Assembly (NCBI RefSeq): GCF_900129135.1
Contig: NZ_FQVI01000015.1
Location: forward strand, 38,448-102,447
Source: Lactonifactor longoviformis DSM 17459
GTDB lineage: Bacteria > Bacillota > Clostridia > Lachnospirales > Lachnospiraceae
Length of the DNA stretch: 64,000 bases
Direction of reading: 5' to 3'
Part shown: in pieces, positions 35,342 through 43,672 of the stretch
How positions within the stretch are numbered: position 1 is the first letter of the stretch
How the letters are laid out: every line of letters begins with the position of its first letter
Program-made: the position numbers and the translations under genes
Notes under the pieces: model-generated
Databases searched by the model: none
What the model saw: only the letters and a program-made list of their open reading frames with translations
What the model was told of the DNA's origin: nothing

Positions 35342-36295
35342 TTGAAGAAACCGCTGATTGTTCTCACAGGCCCCACAGCCGTGGGAAAGACGAAGCTTTC
35401 CCTCTCACTGGCGAAAGCTGTAAATGGAGAAATTATATCTGCAGATTCTATGCAGGTTTACCGGTATATGGACATTGGATCCGCCAAGATACATCCGGAT
35501 GAGATGGAGGGAATTCCCCACCATCTTATTGATGTGCTGGAACCCTCCGAGGATTTTAATGTAGTAAGATTTCAGACCATGGCGTTAGAGGCCATGGAGG
35601 ATATCTACGAAAGGGGAAAACTGCCTGTTCTCACCGGAGGAACTGGATTTTATATCCAGTCTGTGGTGAAAGGGATAGACTTTACAGAAAATGATGACGA
35701 TACCGCATGCCGCCGCAGGCTGGAAGCTCTTGCCGATGAGCGGGGCAATGAGTATCTTCACAGCTGTCTGTGCCAGGCAGATCCGGCTTCCGGGGCTTCT
35801 ATACATCCTAACAACAGAAAGCGGGTTATCCGGGCGCTGGAGTACTACGAGAAGACCGGCCTGCCCATATCGGCGCACAATGAACAGGAACGGCAGAAGG
35901 AGTCACCTTATCAATATGCCTATTTTGTCCTGAATGAGGAGAGAGACCGCCTTTATCAAAAAATAGAACAGCGTATCGATCAGATGATGGAACGCGGCCT
36001 TCTGGAGGAAGTGAAAGCACTCCACCGTATGGGATATACGAAAGATATGGTCTCCATGCAAGGGCTGGGCTATAAAGAACTCCTGTCATACCTGGACGGC
36101 ACATGCAGTCTTGAGGAGGCTGTCTATACTCTGAAACGGGATACCAGGCATTTTGCCAAGCGGCAGCTTACCTGGTTCCGGCGGGAGCGGGACGTAATAT
36201 GGCTGGAAAAGGAAGCCTTCGGCGGAAGAGAGGATAAGATACTGGAATATATGCTTTCAGTATGCGAAGAGAAAGGAATTTGGAAAAGACCATGA
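35342..36295 (+). CDS. miaA: tRNA dimethylallyltransferase MiaA
   Basis: An enzyme of about 317 residues that prenylates A37 of tRNAs, giving MiaB its substrate. The P-loop GPTAVGKT, the DSMQVYRYMDIG motif, the LTGGTGFYIQ loop and the TRHFAKRQLTWFRR C-terminus are all present. TTG 35342 with AGGTG upstream is preferred over GTG 35333, which directly follows the mutL stop with no site. The ATG of the next gene overlaps its stop (ATGA). Confidence 0.95.
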   Translation: MKKPLIVLTGPTAVGKTKLSLSLAKAVNGEIISADSMQVYRYMDIGSAKIHPDEMEGIPHHLIDVLEPSEDFNVVRFQTMALEAMEDIYERGKLPVLTGGTGFYIQSVVKGIDFTENDDDTACRRRLEALADERGNEYLHSCLCQADPASGASIHPNNRKRVIRALEYYEKTGLPISAHNEQERQKESPYQYAYFVLNEERDRLYQKIEQRIDQMMERGLLEEVKALHRMGYTKDMVSMQGLGYKELLSYLDGTCSLEEAVYTLKRDTRHFAKRQLTWFRRERDVIWLEKEAFGGREDKILEYMLSVCEEKGIWKRP

Positions 36296-37593
36296 AACAA
36301 GAAATAGAAGAAATATATGAGAAACTGGGAATCTCCCCGCAAGTCCGGAGGTTCGGACAGAGGACGGAAGCGCTCCTAAAGGAACGGTTTGCAGGCATAG
36401 ACGAGGTGGCAGAGTATAATCAGATGAAGGTAATACACGCCATGCAGAAAAATCGGGTCAGCGAGGCCTGTCTCTACGCTTCCAGCGGTTACGGGTATAA
36501 TGATCTGGGAAGAGATACCCTGGAGGCTGTCTATGCAGATACCTTTCACACAGAATCGGCTTTGGTGCGCCCGCAGATTGCCTGCGGCACCCATGCTCTG
36601 GCCGTGGCCCTCTCCGGCAATCTGCGGCCCGGGGATGAACTTTTGTCTCCTGTGGGAAAGCCTTATGACACGCTCGAAGAGGTAATCGGGATCCGCCCTT
36701 CCAAAGGGTCTCTGGCCGAATACGGGGTCAGCTACCGGCAGACAGAGCTTCTCCCGGACGGCAGTTTTGACTATGAAGCCATCCGGGCTGCCATAAACAG
36801 CAGGACTAAGCTGGCAACCATTCAGCGCTCCAAAGGTTATCAGACCCGCCCTTCCTTCTCCGTGAAGGCAATCGGGGAGCTGATTGCTTTTATCAAATCA
36901 ATGAAACCGGATATTATCTGTATGGTAGACAACTGCTACGGAGAATTTGTGGAGGCAATAGAACCTTCTGACGTGGGGGCAGATCTAATAGTGGGTTCCC
37001 TGATCAAGAATCCGGGAGGGGGACTTGCTCCTATTGGTGGGTATATAGCAGGAAAGGAAGAATATGTGGAGAATGCGGCCTACCGCCTCACCTCTCCCGG
37101 GCTGGGAAAGGAAGTAGGGGCTACATTGGGGGTAAACCAGCCCTTTTATCAGGGCTTTTTTCTCGCCCCTACGGTTGTGGCAGGCGCACTGAAAGGCGCA
37201 GTGTTCGCGGCAAACCTTTACGAGCAGCTGGGCTTTGATGTCCTCCCAAACGGCAGTGAAAGCCGCCATGATATAATCCAGGCAATTACCTTCCATAAGC
37301 CGGAGGGAGTCATCGGTTTCTGCAAAGGAATCCAGGCAGCTGCCCCGGTAGACAGCTATGTGGATCCGGAACCCTGGGCCATGCCCGGCTACGACAGCGA
37401 TGTGATAATGGCTGCCGGAGCATTTGTACAGGGTTCTTCCATAGAACTCAGTGCGGATGGTCCCATAAAGCCTCCGTATTCCGTCTATTTTCAGGGGGGA
37501 CTTACCTGGCCGCACGCAAAATTGGGAATTCTTATGTCCGTTCAGAAGCTTCTTGAGGCAGGCGTAGTCTCACTGCCTGAGAACCTGTTCTAG
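36292..37593 (+). CDS. PLP-dependent lyase, methionine gamma-lyase family (YnbB-like)
   Basis: A protein of 433 residues related to YnbB, a fold-type I pyridoxal-phosphate enzyme often annotated as aluminium-resistance or methionine gamma-lyase protein. The likely PLP lysine lies in VGSLIKNPGGGLAPIGGY, with the DNCYGEF loop before it. The true substrate is not established. It starts in the miaA stop codon (ATGA overlap), so it belongs to the mutS/mutL/mia transcript, matching the common miaA-ynbB neighbourhood in Firmicutes. Confidence 0.9.
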   Translation: MKQEIEEIYEKLGISPQVRRFGQRTEALLKERFAGIDEVAEYNQMKVIHAMQKNRVSEACLYASSGYGYNDLGRDTLEAVYADTFHTESALVRPQIACGTHALAVALSGNLRPGDELLSPVGKPYDTLEEVIGIRPSKGSLAEYGVSYRQTELLPDGSFDYEAIRAAINSRTKLATIQRSKGYQTRPSFSVKAIGELIAFIKSMKPDIICMVDNCYGEFVEAIEPSDVGADLIVGSLIKNPGGGLAPIGGYIAGKEEYVENAAYRLTSPGLGKEVGATLGVNQPFYQGFFLAPTVVAGALKGAVFAANLYEQLGFDVLPNGSESRHDIIQAITFHKPEGVIGFCKGIQAAAPVDSYVDPEPWAMPGYDSDVIMAAGAFVQGSSIELSADGPIKPPYSVYFQGGLTWPHAKLGILMSVQKLLEAGVVSLPENLF

Positions 37594-37633
37594 ATTCCTT
37601 TTATTGAAAGCCCATAGAAAGGAGAAAAACACT

Positions 37634-38872
37634 TTGAGCAAAAGCAAGCATGCTGAGTCATCCGTTGTTGTGATTGGGGGAGGAGCCTCCGGCCTGATGG
37701 CGGCTGTTACGGCAGCCCGGATGGGGGCAAAGGTTACCCTTCTGGAGCATAACGACAGGCTGGGAAAAAAGCTTCTGGCGACCGGCAATGGCAGGTGTAA
37801 TATGACCAATATTCAGCAAAATCCCAGAGCTTACAGAGGAACCTGCCCGGAATTTGCCGATATGGCGTTATCTCATTTTTCAGTGGGAGATACGATCCGG
37901 TTTTTCTCACAGCTGGGAATCTACACAAAGAATAAAAACGGCTGGATCTATCCGGCAAGCCTTCAGGCCTCCAGCGTTCTTGAGGTGCTGGAGATGGAAG
38001 CCCGATATCTGAAGGTCAAATGTAAAACCAGAGAGAACGTAACCGCTGTCCTTCCGGCTGAGGACGGATATCTGGCGGTTACAGAGGGATGGAGTTATCC
38101 ATGCCGCAAGGTAATACTCGCATGCGGATCCAGCGCCTCGGGGATTGAGGGAGCGGACGGCAGCGGCTACTCTCTGGCGGAAAAGCTGGGACTGCGTCTG
38201 ATACCGCCTCTTCCTGCCCTGGTTCCCCTGCGCTGCAGGACTAAATCTTCCGATTACCGGAAATCATTTTCCAGATGGTCCGGAGTGCGTGTGGAGGGCC
38301 GAGTGGTCTTACGGGCCAACGGAGAGAATTTTCTCAGTGAGACAGGGGAACTTCAGCTGACCGATTACGGTGTATCCGGCATCCCTGTCTTTCAGCTGAG
38401 CCGCTACGCGGTCCGGCTATTGCAGGAAGGACAGACCCCGGAACTGCTCCTGGATTTCTTCCCTGATTTTTCCAAAAAACAGCTGGAGGGCTTTCTCAGG
38501 AAACGGCAGGAGGACTGTCCTTATAAGACACGGAAGGAATCCCTTACCGGCCTGTTTCCCAGAAAGCTCATTGAAGTGCTTATGGACGGATCACCGACTT
38601 TGGAGGAACTGGTTTCCCGCATTAAAGAGTATCTCCTTCTTCCAACCGGCGCCGCTTCCCTGGAGCAGGCGCAGGTCTGTTCCGGCGGCGTAGATACCAG
38701 ACAGCTGCATCCCGAAAGCATGGAAGCAAAGGAATATCCGGGACTTTATATCTGCGGCGAACTTGCAGACATAGACGGGGCCTGCGGCGGATATAATCTT
38801 CAGTGGGCATGGACCAGCGGTGCCCTGGCAGGCAGAGCTGCGGCCGAAGCGCTGAGAAAGGAGAGTTCATGA
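37634..38872 (+). CDS. HI0933/YhiN-family flavoprotein
   Basis: A flavoprotein of 412 residues. The FAD-binding start VVVIGGGASGLMAAVTAARMGAKV, the glycine-rich LGKKLLATGNGRCNMTN and the C-terminal GGYNLQWAWTSG segments identify the YhiN/HI0933 family of NAD(P)/FAD oxidoreductases, whose substrate is not known. TTG 37634 has AAAGGAG upstream. The stop overlaps the start of the next flavoprotein by 4 bases, indicating a functional pair. Confidence 0.9.
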   Translation: MSKSKHAESSVVVIGGGASGLMAAVTAARMGAKVTLLEHNDRLGKKLLATGNGRCNMTNIQQNPRAYRGTCPEFADMALSHFSVGDTIRFFSQLGIYTKNKNGWIYPASLQASSVLEVLEMEARYLKVKCKTRENVTAVLPAEDGYLAVTEGWSYPCRKVILACGSSASGIEGADGSGYSLAEKLGLRLIPPLPALVPLRCRTKSSDYRKSFSRWSGVRVEGRVVLRANGENFLSETGELQLTDYGVSGIPVFQLSRYAVRLLQEGQTPELLLDFFPDFSKKQLEGFLRKRQEDCPYKTRKESLTGLFPRKLIEVLMDGSPTLEELVSRIKEYLLLPTGAASLEQAQVCSGGVDTRQLHPESMEAKEYPGLYICGELADIDGACGGYNLQWAWTSGALAGRAAAEALRKESS

Positions 38873-40461
38873 TAGAGATACGCCAGCTGAAGCTTCCCGT
38901 CCCTCATACTGAGCAGGAGCTTATAAAAAAGGCAGCAAAGCTGTTAAAAATCAGTCCGGATCAGATCCTTTCTTATACCATCCGGAAGCAGTCTGTGGAT
39001 GCCAGGAAAAAGGAGCAGCTGCAGTACGTATATACCATTGATGTAAAAGTAAAAAAAGAGCATAAAATCCTCCAAAAGGTTGACAATAAAAATATTACGT
39101 TAACTAAAAGAACCCGGTATGAGGTGTCCCCCTGCGGTACGCTTCCTCTCAGGAGCAGACCGGTAATCGCAGGCAGCGGGCCTGCAGGACTTTACTGCGG
39201 ATATCTTCTGGCAAAGCATGGATACTGTCCTCTGATTCTGGAGCGGGGAGAGGAGGCCGGCCGGCGTCTGGAAAAGGTAACAGCTTTCTGGAATACGGGA
39301 GAATTGGATGCACAGTCCAACGTACAGTTCGGGGAAGGCGGTGCTGGAACCTTTTCCGACGGAAAGCTCAATACGCTGGTGAAGGATCCTCTGGGAAGAA
39401 ACCAGAAGGTGCTGGAACTATTTGTAGAGGCCGGAGCTCCCAGTGAAATCCTCTATCTGCAAAAACCTCACCTGGGTACAGATCTTCTGATTACTATTGT
39501 ACAAAATATCCGAAGAATGATTGAGGATATGGGGGGAGAATTTCGTTTTTCTTCCCAGCTGACCGGTTTTTCGGCTGAGGACGGCTGTCTTGCGGGCATA
39601 GAGGTGAACCACGGAGAATGGATACCGGCAGAGGTGCTGGTCCTTGCTGTAGGACACAGTGCAAGAGACACGTTTTCTATGCTGTACGAACACGGACTGC
39701 AGATGAATGCCAAGTCCTTTGCCGTGGGGGTGCGCATAGAACATCCCCAGACGATGATAAACAAAGCCCTCTATGGGACAGAGTACAATCCCTATCTCGG
39801 CCCCGCAAGCTATAAATTGACCCATCAGCTCTCTGCAGGCAGAGGAGTCTACAGCTTCTGTATGTGTCCCGGAGGATATGTGGTGAATGCCTCTTCGGAG
39901 GAAAACCATCTGGCGGTGAACGGTATGAGCTATCATGCCAGAGACGGCAGGAATGCCAACAGCGCAATGATTGTCACAGTTACCCCGGAGGATTACCGGG
40001 ATTCCCATCCGCTGGCAGGTGTTGCATTTCAGAGAAGCTTAGAGTCTGCTGCCTATACCATGGGCCAGGGAAAAATTCCGGTGCAGCTGTTTCAGGATTT
40101 CAGAGATTCCAGGACCAGCCGCTGTCTGGGAGACATAGATCCGCAGATAAAAGGGGCATGGACCTTTGGAAATCTGAGGGATATCTATCCCGACTGTATC
40201 AGCAGTTCTCTGGAAGCAGGAATTTTGGCTTTTGAACGGAAGATACCGGGATTTTCAAGGCCGGACGCACTCTTAAGCGGAGTGGAAAGCCGAACCTCCT
40301 CCCCGGTACGCATTGACAGAAACGAAGAATTTATGAGTAATTTCCGTGGAATCTATCCCTGCGGAGAGGGAGCCGGATATGCCGGCGGAATCACTTCGGC
40401 AGCCATGGACGGACTGAAGGTGGGAGAGGCGATTATTAAAAAATTCAGAAATTTAGAGTAA
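38869..40461 (+). CDS. FAD-dependent oxidoreductase, long form
   Basis: A protein of 530 residues. An N-terminal unit of about 85 residues (KAAKLLKISPDQILSYTIRKQSVDARKK) precedes the FAD domain (IAGSGPAGLYCGYLLAKHGY). The motifs NVQFGEGGAGTFSDGKLNT and CGEGAGYAGGITSAAMDG are typical of an uncharacterised family often annotated as 'FAD-dependent protein' or dehydrogenase. It may reduce an unknown substrate. It is coupled by a 4-base overlap to the YhiN-type gene. Confidence 0.88.
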   Translation: MIEIRQLKLPVPHTEQELIKKAAKLLKISPDQILSYTIRKQSVDARKKEQLQYVYTIDVKVKKEHKILQKVDNKNITLTKRTRYEVSPCGTLPLRSRPVIAGSGPAGLYCGYLLAKHGYCPLILERGEEAGRRLEKVTAFWNTGELDAQSNVQFGEGGAGTFSDGKLNTLVKDPLGRNQKVLELFVEAGAPSEILYLQKPHLGTDLLITIVQNIRRMIEDMGGEFRFSSQLTGFSAEDGCLAGIEVNHGEWIPAEVLVLAVGHSARDTFSMLYEHGLQMNAKSFAVGVRIEHPQTMINKALYGTEYNPYLGPASYKLTHQLSAGRGVYSFCMCPGGYVVNASSEENHLAVNGMSYHARDGRNANSAMIVTVTPEDYRDSHPLAGVAFQRSLESAAYTMGQGKIPVQLFQDFRDSRTSRCLGDIDPQIKGAWTFGNLRDIYPDCISSSLEAGILAFERKIPGFSRPDALLSGVESRTSSPVRIDRNEEFMSNFRGIYPCGEGAGYAGGITSAAMDGLKVGEAIIKKFRNLE

Positions 40462-40465
40462 GGCG

Positions 40466-40494
40466 TATACATTGTTTTTGATCTGTGATACAAT
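40466..40494 (+). promoter_or_regulatory. Candidate promoter of radC
   Basis: TATACA (40466-40471) and TACAAT (40489-40494), 17 bp apart. A perfect palindrome TGCTTTAAAGCA (40501-40512) lies at the expected start point and could be an operator. Confidence 0.5.
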
Positions 40495-40560
40495 AAAATT
40501 TGCTTTAAAGCAGGCAGTTTCCTTCCGGACATTTACTTGAAGAGAGTGTAAGGAGGAACT

Positions 40561-41265
40561 ATGCAGGAAGCAACCGGAATACAAGGGATTCCCCCTATGG
40601 ACAGGCCTTATGAAAAGTGCAGGCGCTTAGGTCCTGCCGCTCTTACGGATGCAGAGCTCTTGGCAATTCTTATCCGAACCGGCTCACAGGGAATCTCATC
40701 TATATCACTAGCAACTAAGATATTAAGTCTATCAAAAGATAAAGAGGGTCTCTTAGGAATCCATCAGCTGTCTCATGAAGAGCTGATGGATCTCAAAGGG
40801 GTTGGCCCCGTGAAGGCACTGCAGATTAAATGTATAGGGGAGCTTTCAAAACGTATTGCCAGTGCGGCGGCCAAAAGGGGACTTTCCTTCCGTACACCCA
40901 GTACGATTGCAGACTATTATATGGAACAGCTGCGTCACGAAGAACAGGAACTCATGGTGTGTATGATGTTGGATACCAAAAATCATCTGTTGGGTGAAGA
41001 AATCATATCGAAGGGGACAGTCAACGCTTCGCTGGTGTCTCCCAGAGAATTATTTTTGGCAGCACTTAAATTTCATGCTGTCAATATTATTTTAATCCAC
41101 AATCATCCAAGCGGTGATCCAACGCCCAGTGAGGACGATATTTTACTGACAGAAAAAGTAAGGGGAGCGGGAGAAATCATTGGCATTCACCTGTTAGATC
41201 ATATTATAATCGGGGACTGCCAGTATATAAGCTTTTGTGAACGGGATATCCTTAAAAAATACTAG
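40561..41265 (+). CDS. radC: RadC/JAB-domain protein
   Basis: A protein of 234 residues. An N-terminal helix-hairpin-helix part (LMDLKGVGPVKALQIKC) is followed by the JAB metalloprotease-like domain with HNHPSGDPTPSEDD and a downstream LLDHIIIGD. RadC proteins are named for an old repair phenotype that was later disputed; the activity is unknown. It lies directly before mreB, a widespread arrangement in Firmicutes, 14 bases apart. AAGGAGG precedes the ATG. Confidence 0.95.
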   Translation: MQEATGIQGIPPMDRPYEKCRRLGPAALTDAELLAILIRTGSQGISSISLATKILSLSKDKEGLLGIHQLSHEELMDLKGVGPVKALQIKCIGELSKRIASAAAKRGLSFRTPSTIADYYMEQLRHEEQELMVCMMLDTKNHLLGEEIISKGTVNASLVSPRELFLAALKFHAVNIILIHNHPSGDPTPSEDDILLTEKVRGAGEIIGIHLLDHIIIGDCQYISFCERDILKKY

Positions 41266-41279
41266 AAGGGAAGTATGGT

Positions 41280-42269
41280 ATGCCAATTCATAAAACTTTT
41301 GGCGTAGATCTGGGGACGAGCACGATTAAGATCTATTCCGCCCAGAAAGACACTATAACGAAAGAAAAGAACATGATTGCGATTAGAAACGGGGAACAAG
41401 TGCTGGCTGTGGGAGATGACGCTTATGAAATGTATGAAAAAGCGCCTTCCAACATCTACGTTGAGTCTCCCATGTCTTTCGGTAAGATCGCTAATATAAA
41501 TCACACAGAAATTGTACTGCAGACACTGCTGCAGCGGGCAGAACATGCCTCTTTGCTGGGCAACACACTTTATCTTACAGTTCCTGCAGACATGTCTGAA
41601 ATCGAAAAAAGAGCCTACTATACCATTGCCAGCGGCAGCCGGAAGAACAATGTGCGTATGGTAGAAAAATCTATAGCAGATGCGATTGCTCTCGGAATCC
41701 CCCTGAATCACACGAAAGGATCTATGGTCGTAAATATCGGTGCCCAGAGCACAGAGATTTCTGTGGTGGCAGAAGGACGGGTTATTTTAAGCAAGATTGT
41801 AGAGATAGGCGGCAAACAGCTGAATGAATCCATCTGCAACACAGTGCGCCGCAAATATAACCTACATATCGGCACAAGAACAGCAAAACGTCTGAAGCTG
41901 TCCCTGGGCTATCTGGGACTGGATAAAAAAGAGGCCCGGAAGATAGTGGGCATAGACAGCCTTTCCGGTCTTCCCAGAGAGGGAGTAATCTCCTCTAAGG
42001 CCGTGCACGAGGCTATTACCGATCTGATTCGGACAGTGGGGGAAGAGATTAAGTTTTTTCTGGAACGCACACCTCCTCAGATCTATCACTCCATAATAGA
42101 AGAGGGGATTTATCTCACAGGAGGGACTACCCGGATTCCGGATATTGAGTGGTATCTGCGGAGAGTGACCGGTTATAAAATCCATCTTTCGGGTCTTTAT
42201 GATCTGTGCACCATCTGCGGAGTCAAGGAGATCATTAACAGCCGCTCTTTACAGAAATGGGCAAAATAA
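41280..42269 (+). CDS. mreB: MreB-like actin homologue, divergent
   Basis: An actin-family protein of 329 residues. Phosphate-1 FGVDLGTSTIKIY is normal. Phosphate-2 reads VVNIGAQSTEISVV, with N152 where MreB usually has Asp and AQ replacing GG. The adenosine motif is GIYLTGGTTRIPDIEWYL. These changes set it apart from standard MreB/Mbl. Position before mreC and mreD supports a role in guiding lateral wall synthesis under the membrane. It starts at ATG 41280 with GAAGGGA upstream. Confidence 0.88.
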   Translation: MPIHKTFGVDLGTSTIKIYSAQKDTITKEKNMIAIRNGEQVLAVGDDAYEMYEKAPSNIYVESPMSFGKIANINHTEIVLQTLLQRAEHASLLGNTLYLTVPADMSEIEKRAYYTIASGSRKNNVRMVEKSIADAIALGIPLNHTKGSMVVNIGAQSTEISVVAEGRVILSKIVEIGGKQLNESICNTVRRKYNLHIGTRTAKRLKLSLGYLGLDKKEARKIVGIDSLSGLPREGVISSKAVHEAITDLIRTVGEEIKFFLERTPPQIYHSIIEEGIYLTGGTTRIPDIEWYLRRVTGYKIHLSGLYDLCTICGVKEIINSRSLQKWAK

Positions 42270-42285
42270 TAATAGAGGTTTTAGC

Positions 42286-43143
42286 ATGAAGAAGAAACGC
42301 AGTATTAAAATAAAAAGCAAACATTTAATTGTTATCATGTCACTGGTATGTATCAGTCTGATGCTTCTTACCTTTACGGCAAAACTTCCCACCGGCCCGG
42401 TGAAAAGAGTGGCCGGATATATCATTGTTCCCTTCCAGAACGGACTCAATGAGGTGGGGAATCTGCTGTCCGGTGTACAGGACGGCTTTCAGAAAAAGAG
42501 CAGGCTGGTAAAAGAAAACAAAAAGCTTCAGGAAAAGGTAGAGGAGCTCACCACAGAAAACAGTCAGCTGATCCAGAACCAGTATGAGCTGGAGCGGCTG
42601 CAGAAGCTCTATGATCTGGATCAGCAGTATGCAGAATATGATAAAGTAGCTGCTGAGGTAATCTCCAAAGATCCGGGGAACTGGTACGATACCTTTGTGA
42701 TTAATAAGGGAAGCGATGACGGGATCAAAAAGGATATGAATGTAATTACCATCGGCGGTCTTGTGGGGATTGTCACAGAGACGGGTTCCAACTGGTCAAC
42801 GGTACGCTCCATTATTGATGATTCCAGCAATGTCAGCGCCCAGGTGGCCACGACCTCGGATACCTGTACGGTTACCGGCAATTTAAAACTTATGGATTCC
42901 GGGAAGCTGGGATTTATCCAGCTGCGGGATGAAGAGGGAAAAGTCCAGGTGGGGGACAAGATTGTCACATCCCAGATCAGCGATAAGTTCTTAAAAGGAA
43001 TCCTCATCGGATATATCAGTGAGCTGGAGGAAGACTCCAACCACCTGACGTACACAGGAACATTGATTCCGGCAGTGGATTTTGCACATATACAGGAGGT
43101 TCTTGTGATTACCGATCTGAAACAGCAGAAAGGGGAGTCCTGA
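42286..43143 (+). CDS. mreC: Rod-shape protein MreC
   Basis: A protein of 285 residues with a short basic N-terminus, one membrane segment (about residues 15-32), a coiled coil (residues 70-110; KENKKLQEKVEELTTENSQL) and a beta-rich domain (VINKGSDDGIKKDMNVIT...GGLVGIV) of the MreC family. It scaffolds the elongation complex outside the membrane. ATG 42286 lies 16 bases after mreB; mreD follows 1 base later. Confidence 0.95.
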   Translation: MKKKRSIKIKSKHLIVIMSLVCISLMLLTFTAKLPTGPVKRVAGYIIVPFQNGLNEVGNLLSGVQDGFQKKSRLVKENKKLQEKVEELTTENSQLIQNQYELERLQKLYDLDQQYAEYDKVAAEVISKDPGNWYDTFVINKGSDDGIKKDMNVITIGGLVGIVTETGSNWSTVRSIIDDSSNVSAQVATTSDTCTVTGNLKLMDSGKLGFIQLRDEEGKVQVGDKIVTSQISDKFLKGILIGYISELEEDSNHLTYTGTLIPAVDFAHIQEVLVITDLKQQKGES

Positions 43144-43144
43144 T

Positions 43145-43672
43145 ATGAGACGAAGAATCGTAATATTGCTGCTGATTATTGTCAGCTTTATTCTACAATC
43201 TACGGTTTTCCAAAGTCTTTCTATCGGCTCTATTGCCCCCAATCTTCTTTTGATTCTTACCGTTTCGTTCGGATTTATGAGAGGAAAAAAGACCGGGCTG
43301 TGGACAGGATTTGTCTGCGGCCTGATGATCGATATGTTCTATGGAAACCTGCTGGGCTTCTATGCACTGGTCTATATGACGGCCGGTTATATTACAGGAT
43401 TCTGTTACAAAATTTACTACGACGAAGATATCAAAGTACCCATGATATTGATTGCCATCTGCGATATCGGCTATAATATTATGGTTTACTGCCTGCAGTT
43501 TCTGCTGCGGGGACGTCTTGACTTTTTTTACTATCTGAGACGAATTATGATACCGGAAATGGTATATACCATTTTAATCACTTTGGTATTCTACCGTATC
43601 CTGTATAAAATCAACCACAAATTAGTGGAACTGGAAATGAAAGAGAGAGATTCAACTTGGTTAAGAAAATAA
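43145..43672 (+). CDS. mreD: Rod-shape protein MreD
   Basis: A membrane protein of 175 residues with about five hydrophobic helices and the GFMRGKKTGLWTGFVCGLMIDMFYGNLLGFYAL segment conserved in MreD. It follows mreC by 1 base and overlaps the mrdA start by 16 bases, so the elongation genes are tightly coupled. Confidence 0.93.
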   Translation: MRRRIVILLLIIVSFILQSTVFQSLSIGSIAPNLLLILTVSFGFMRGKKTGLWTGFVCGLMIDMFYGNLLGFYALVYMTAGYITGFCYKIYYDEDIKVPMILIAICDIGYNIMVYCLQFLLRGRLDFFYYLRRIMIPEMVYTILITLVFYRILYKINHKLVELEMKERDSTWLRK

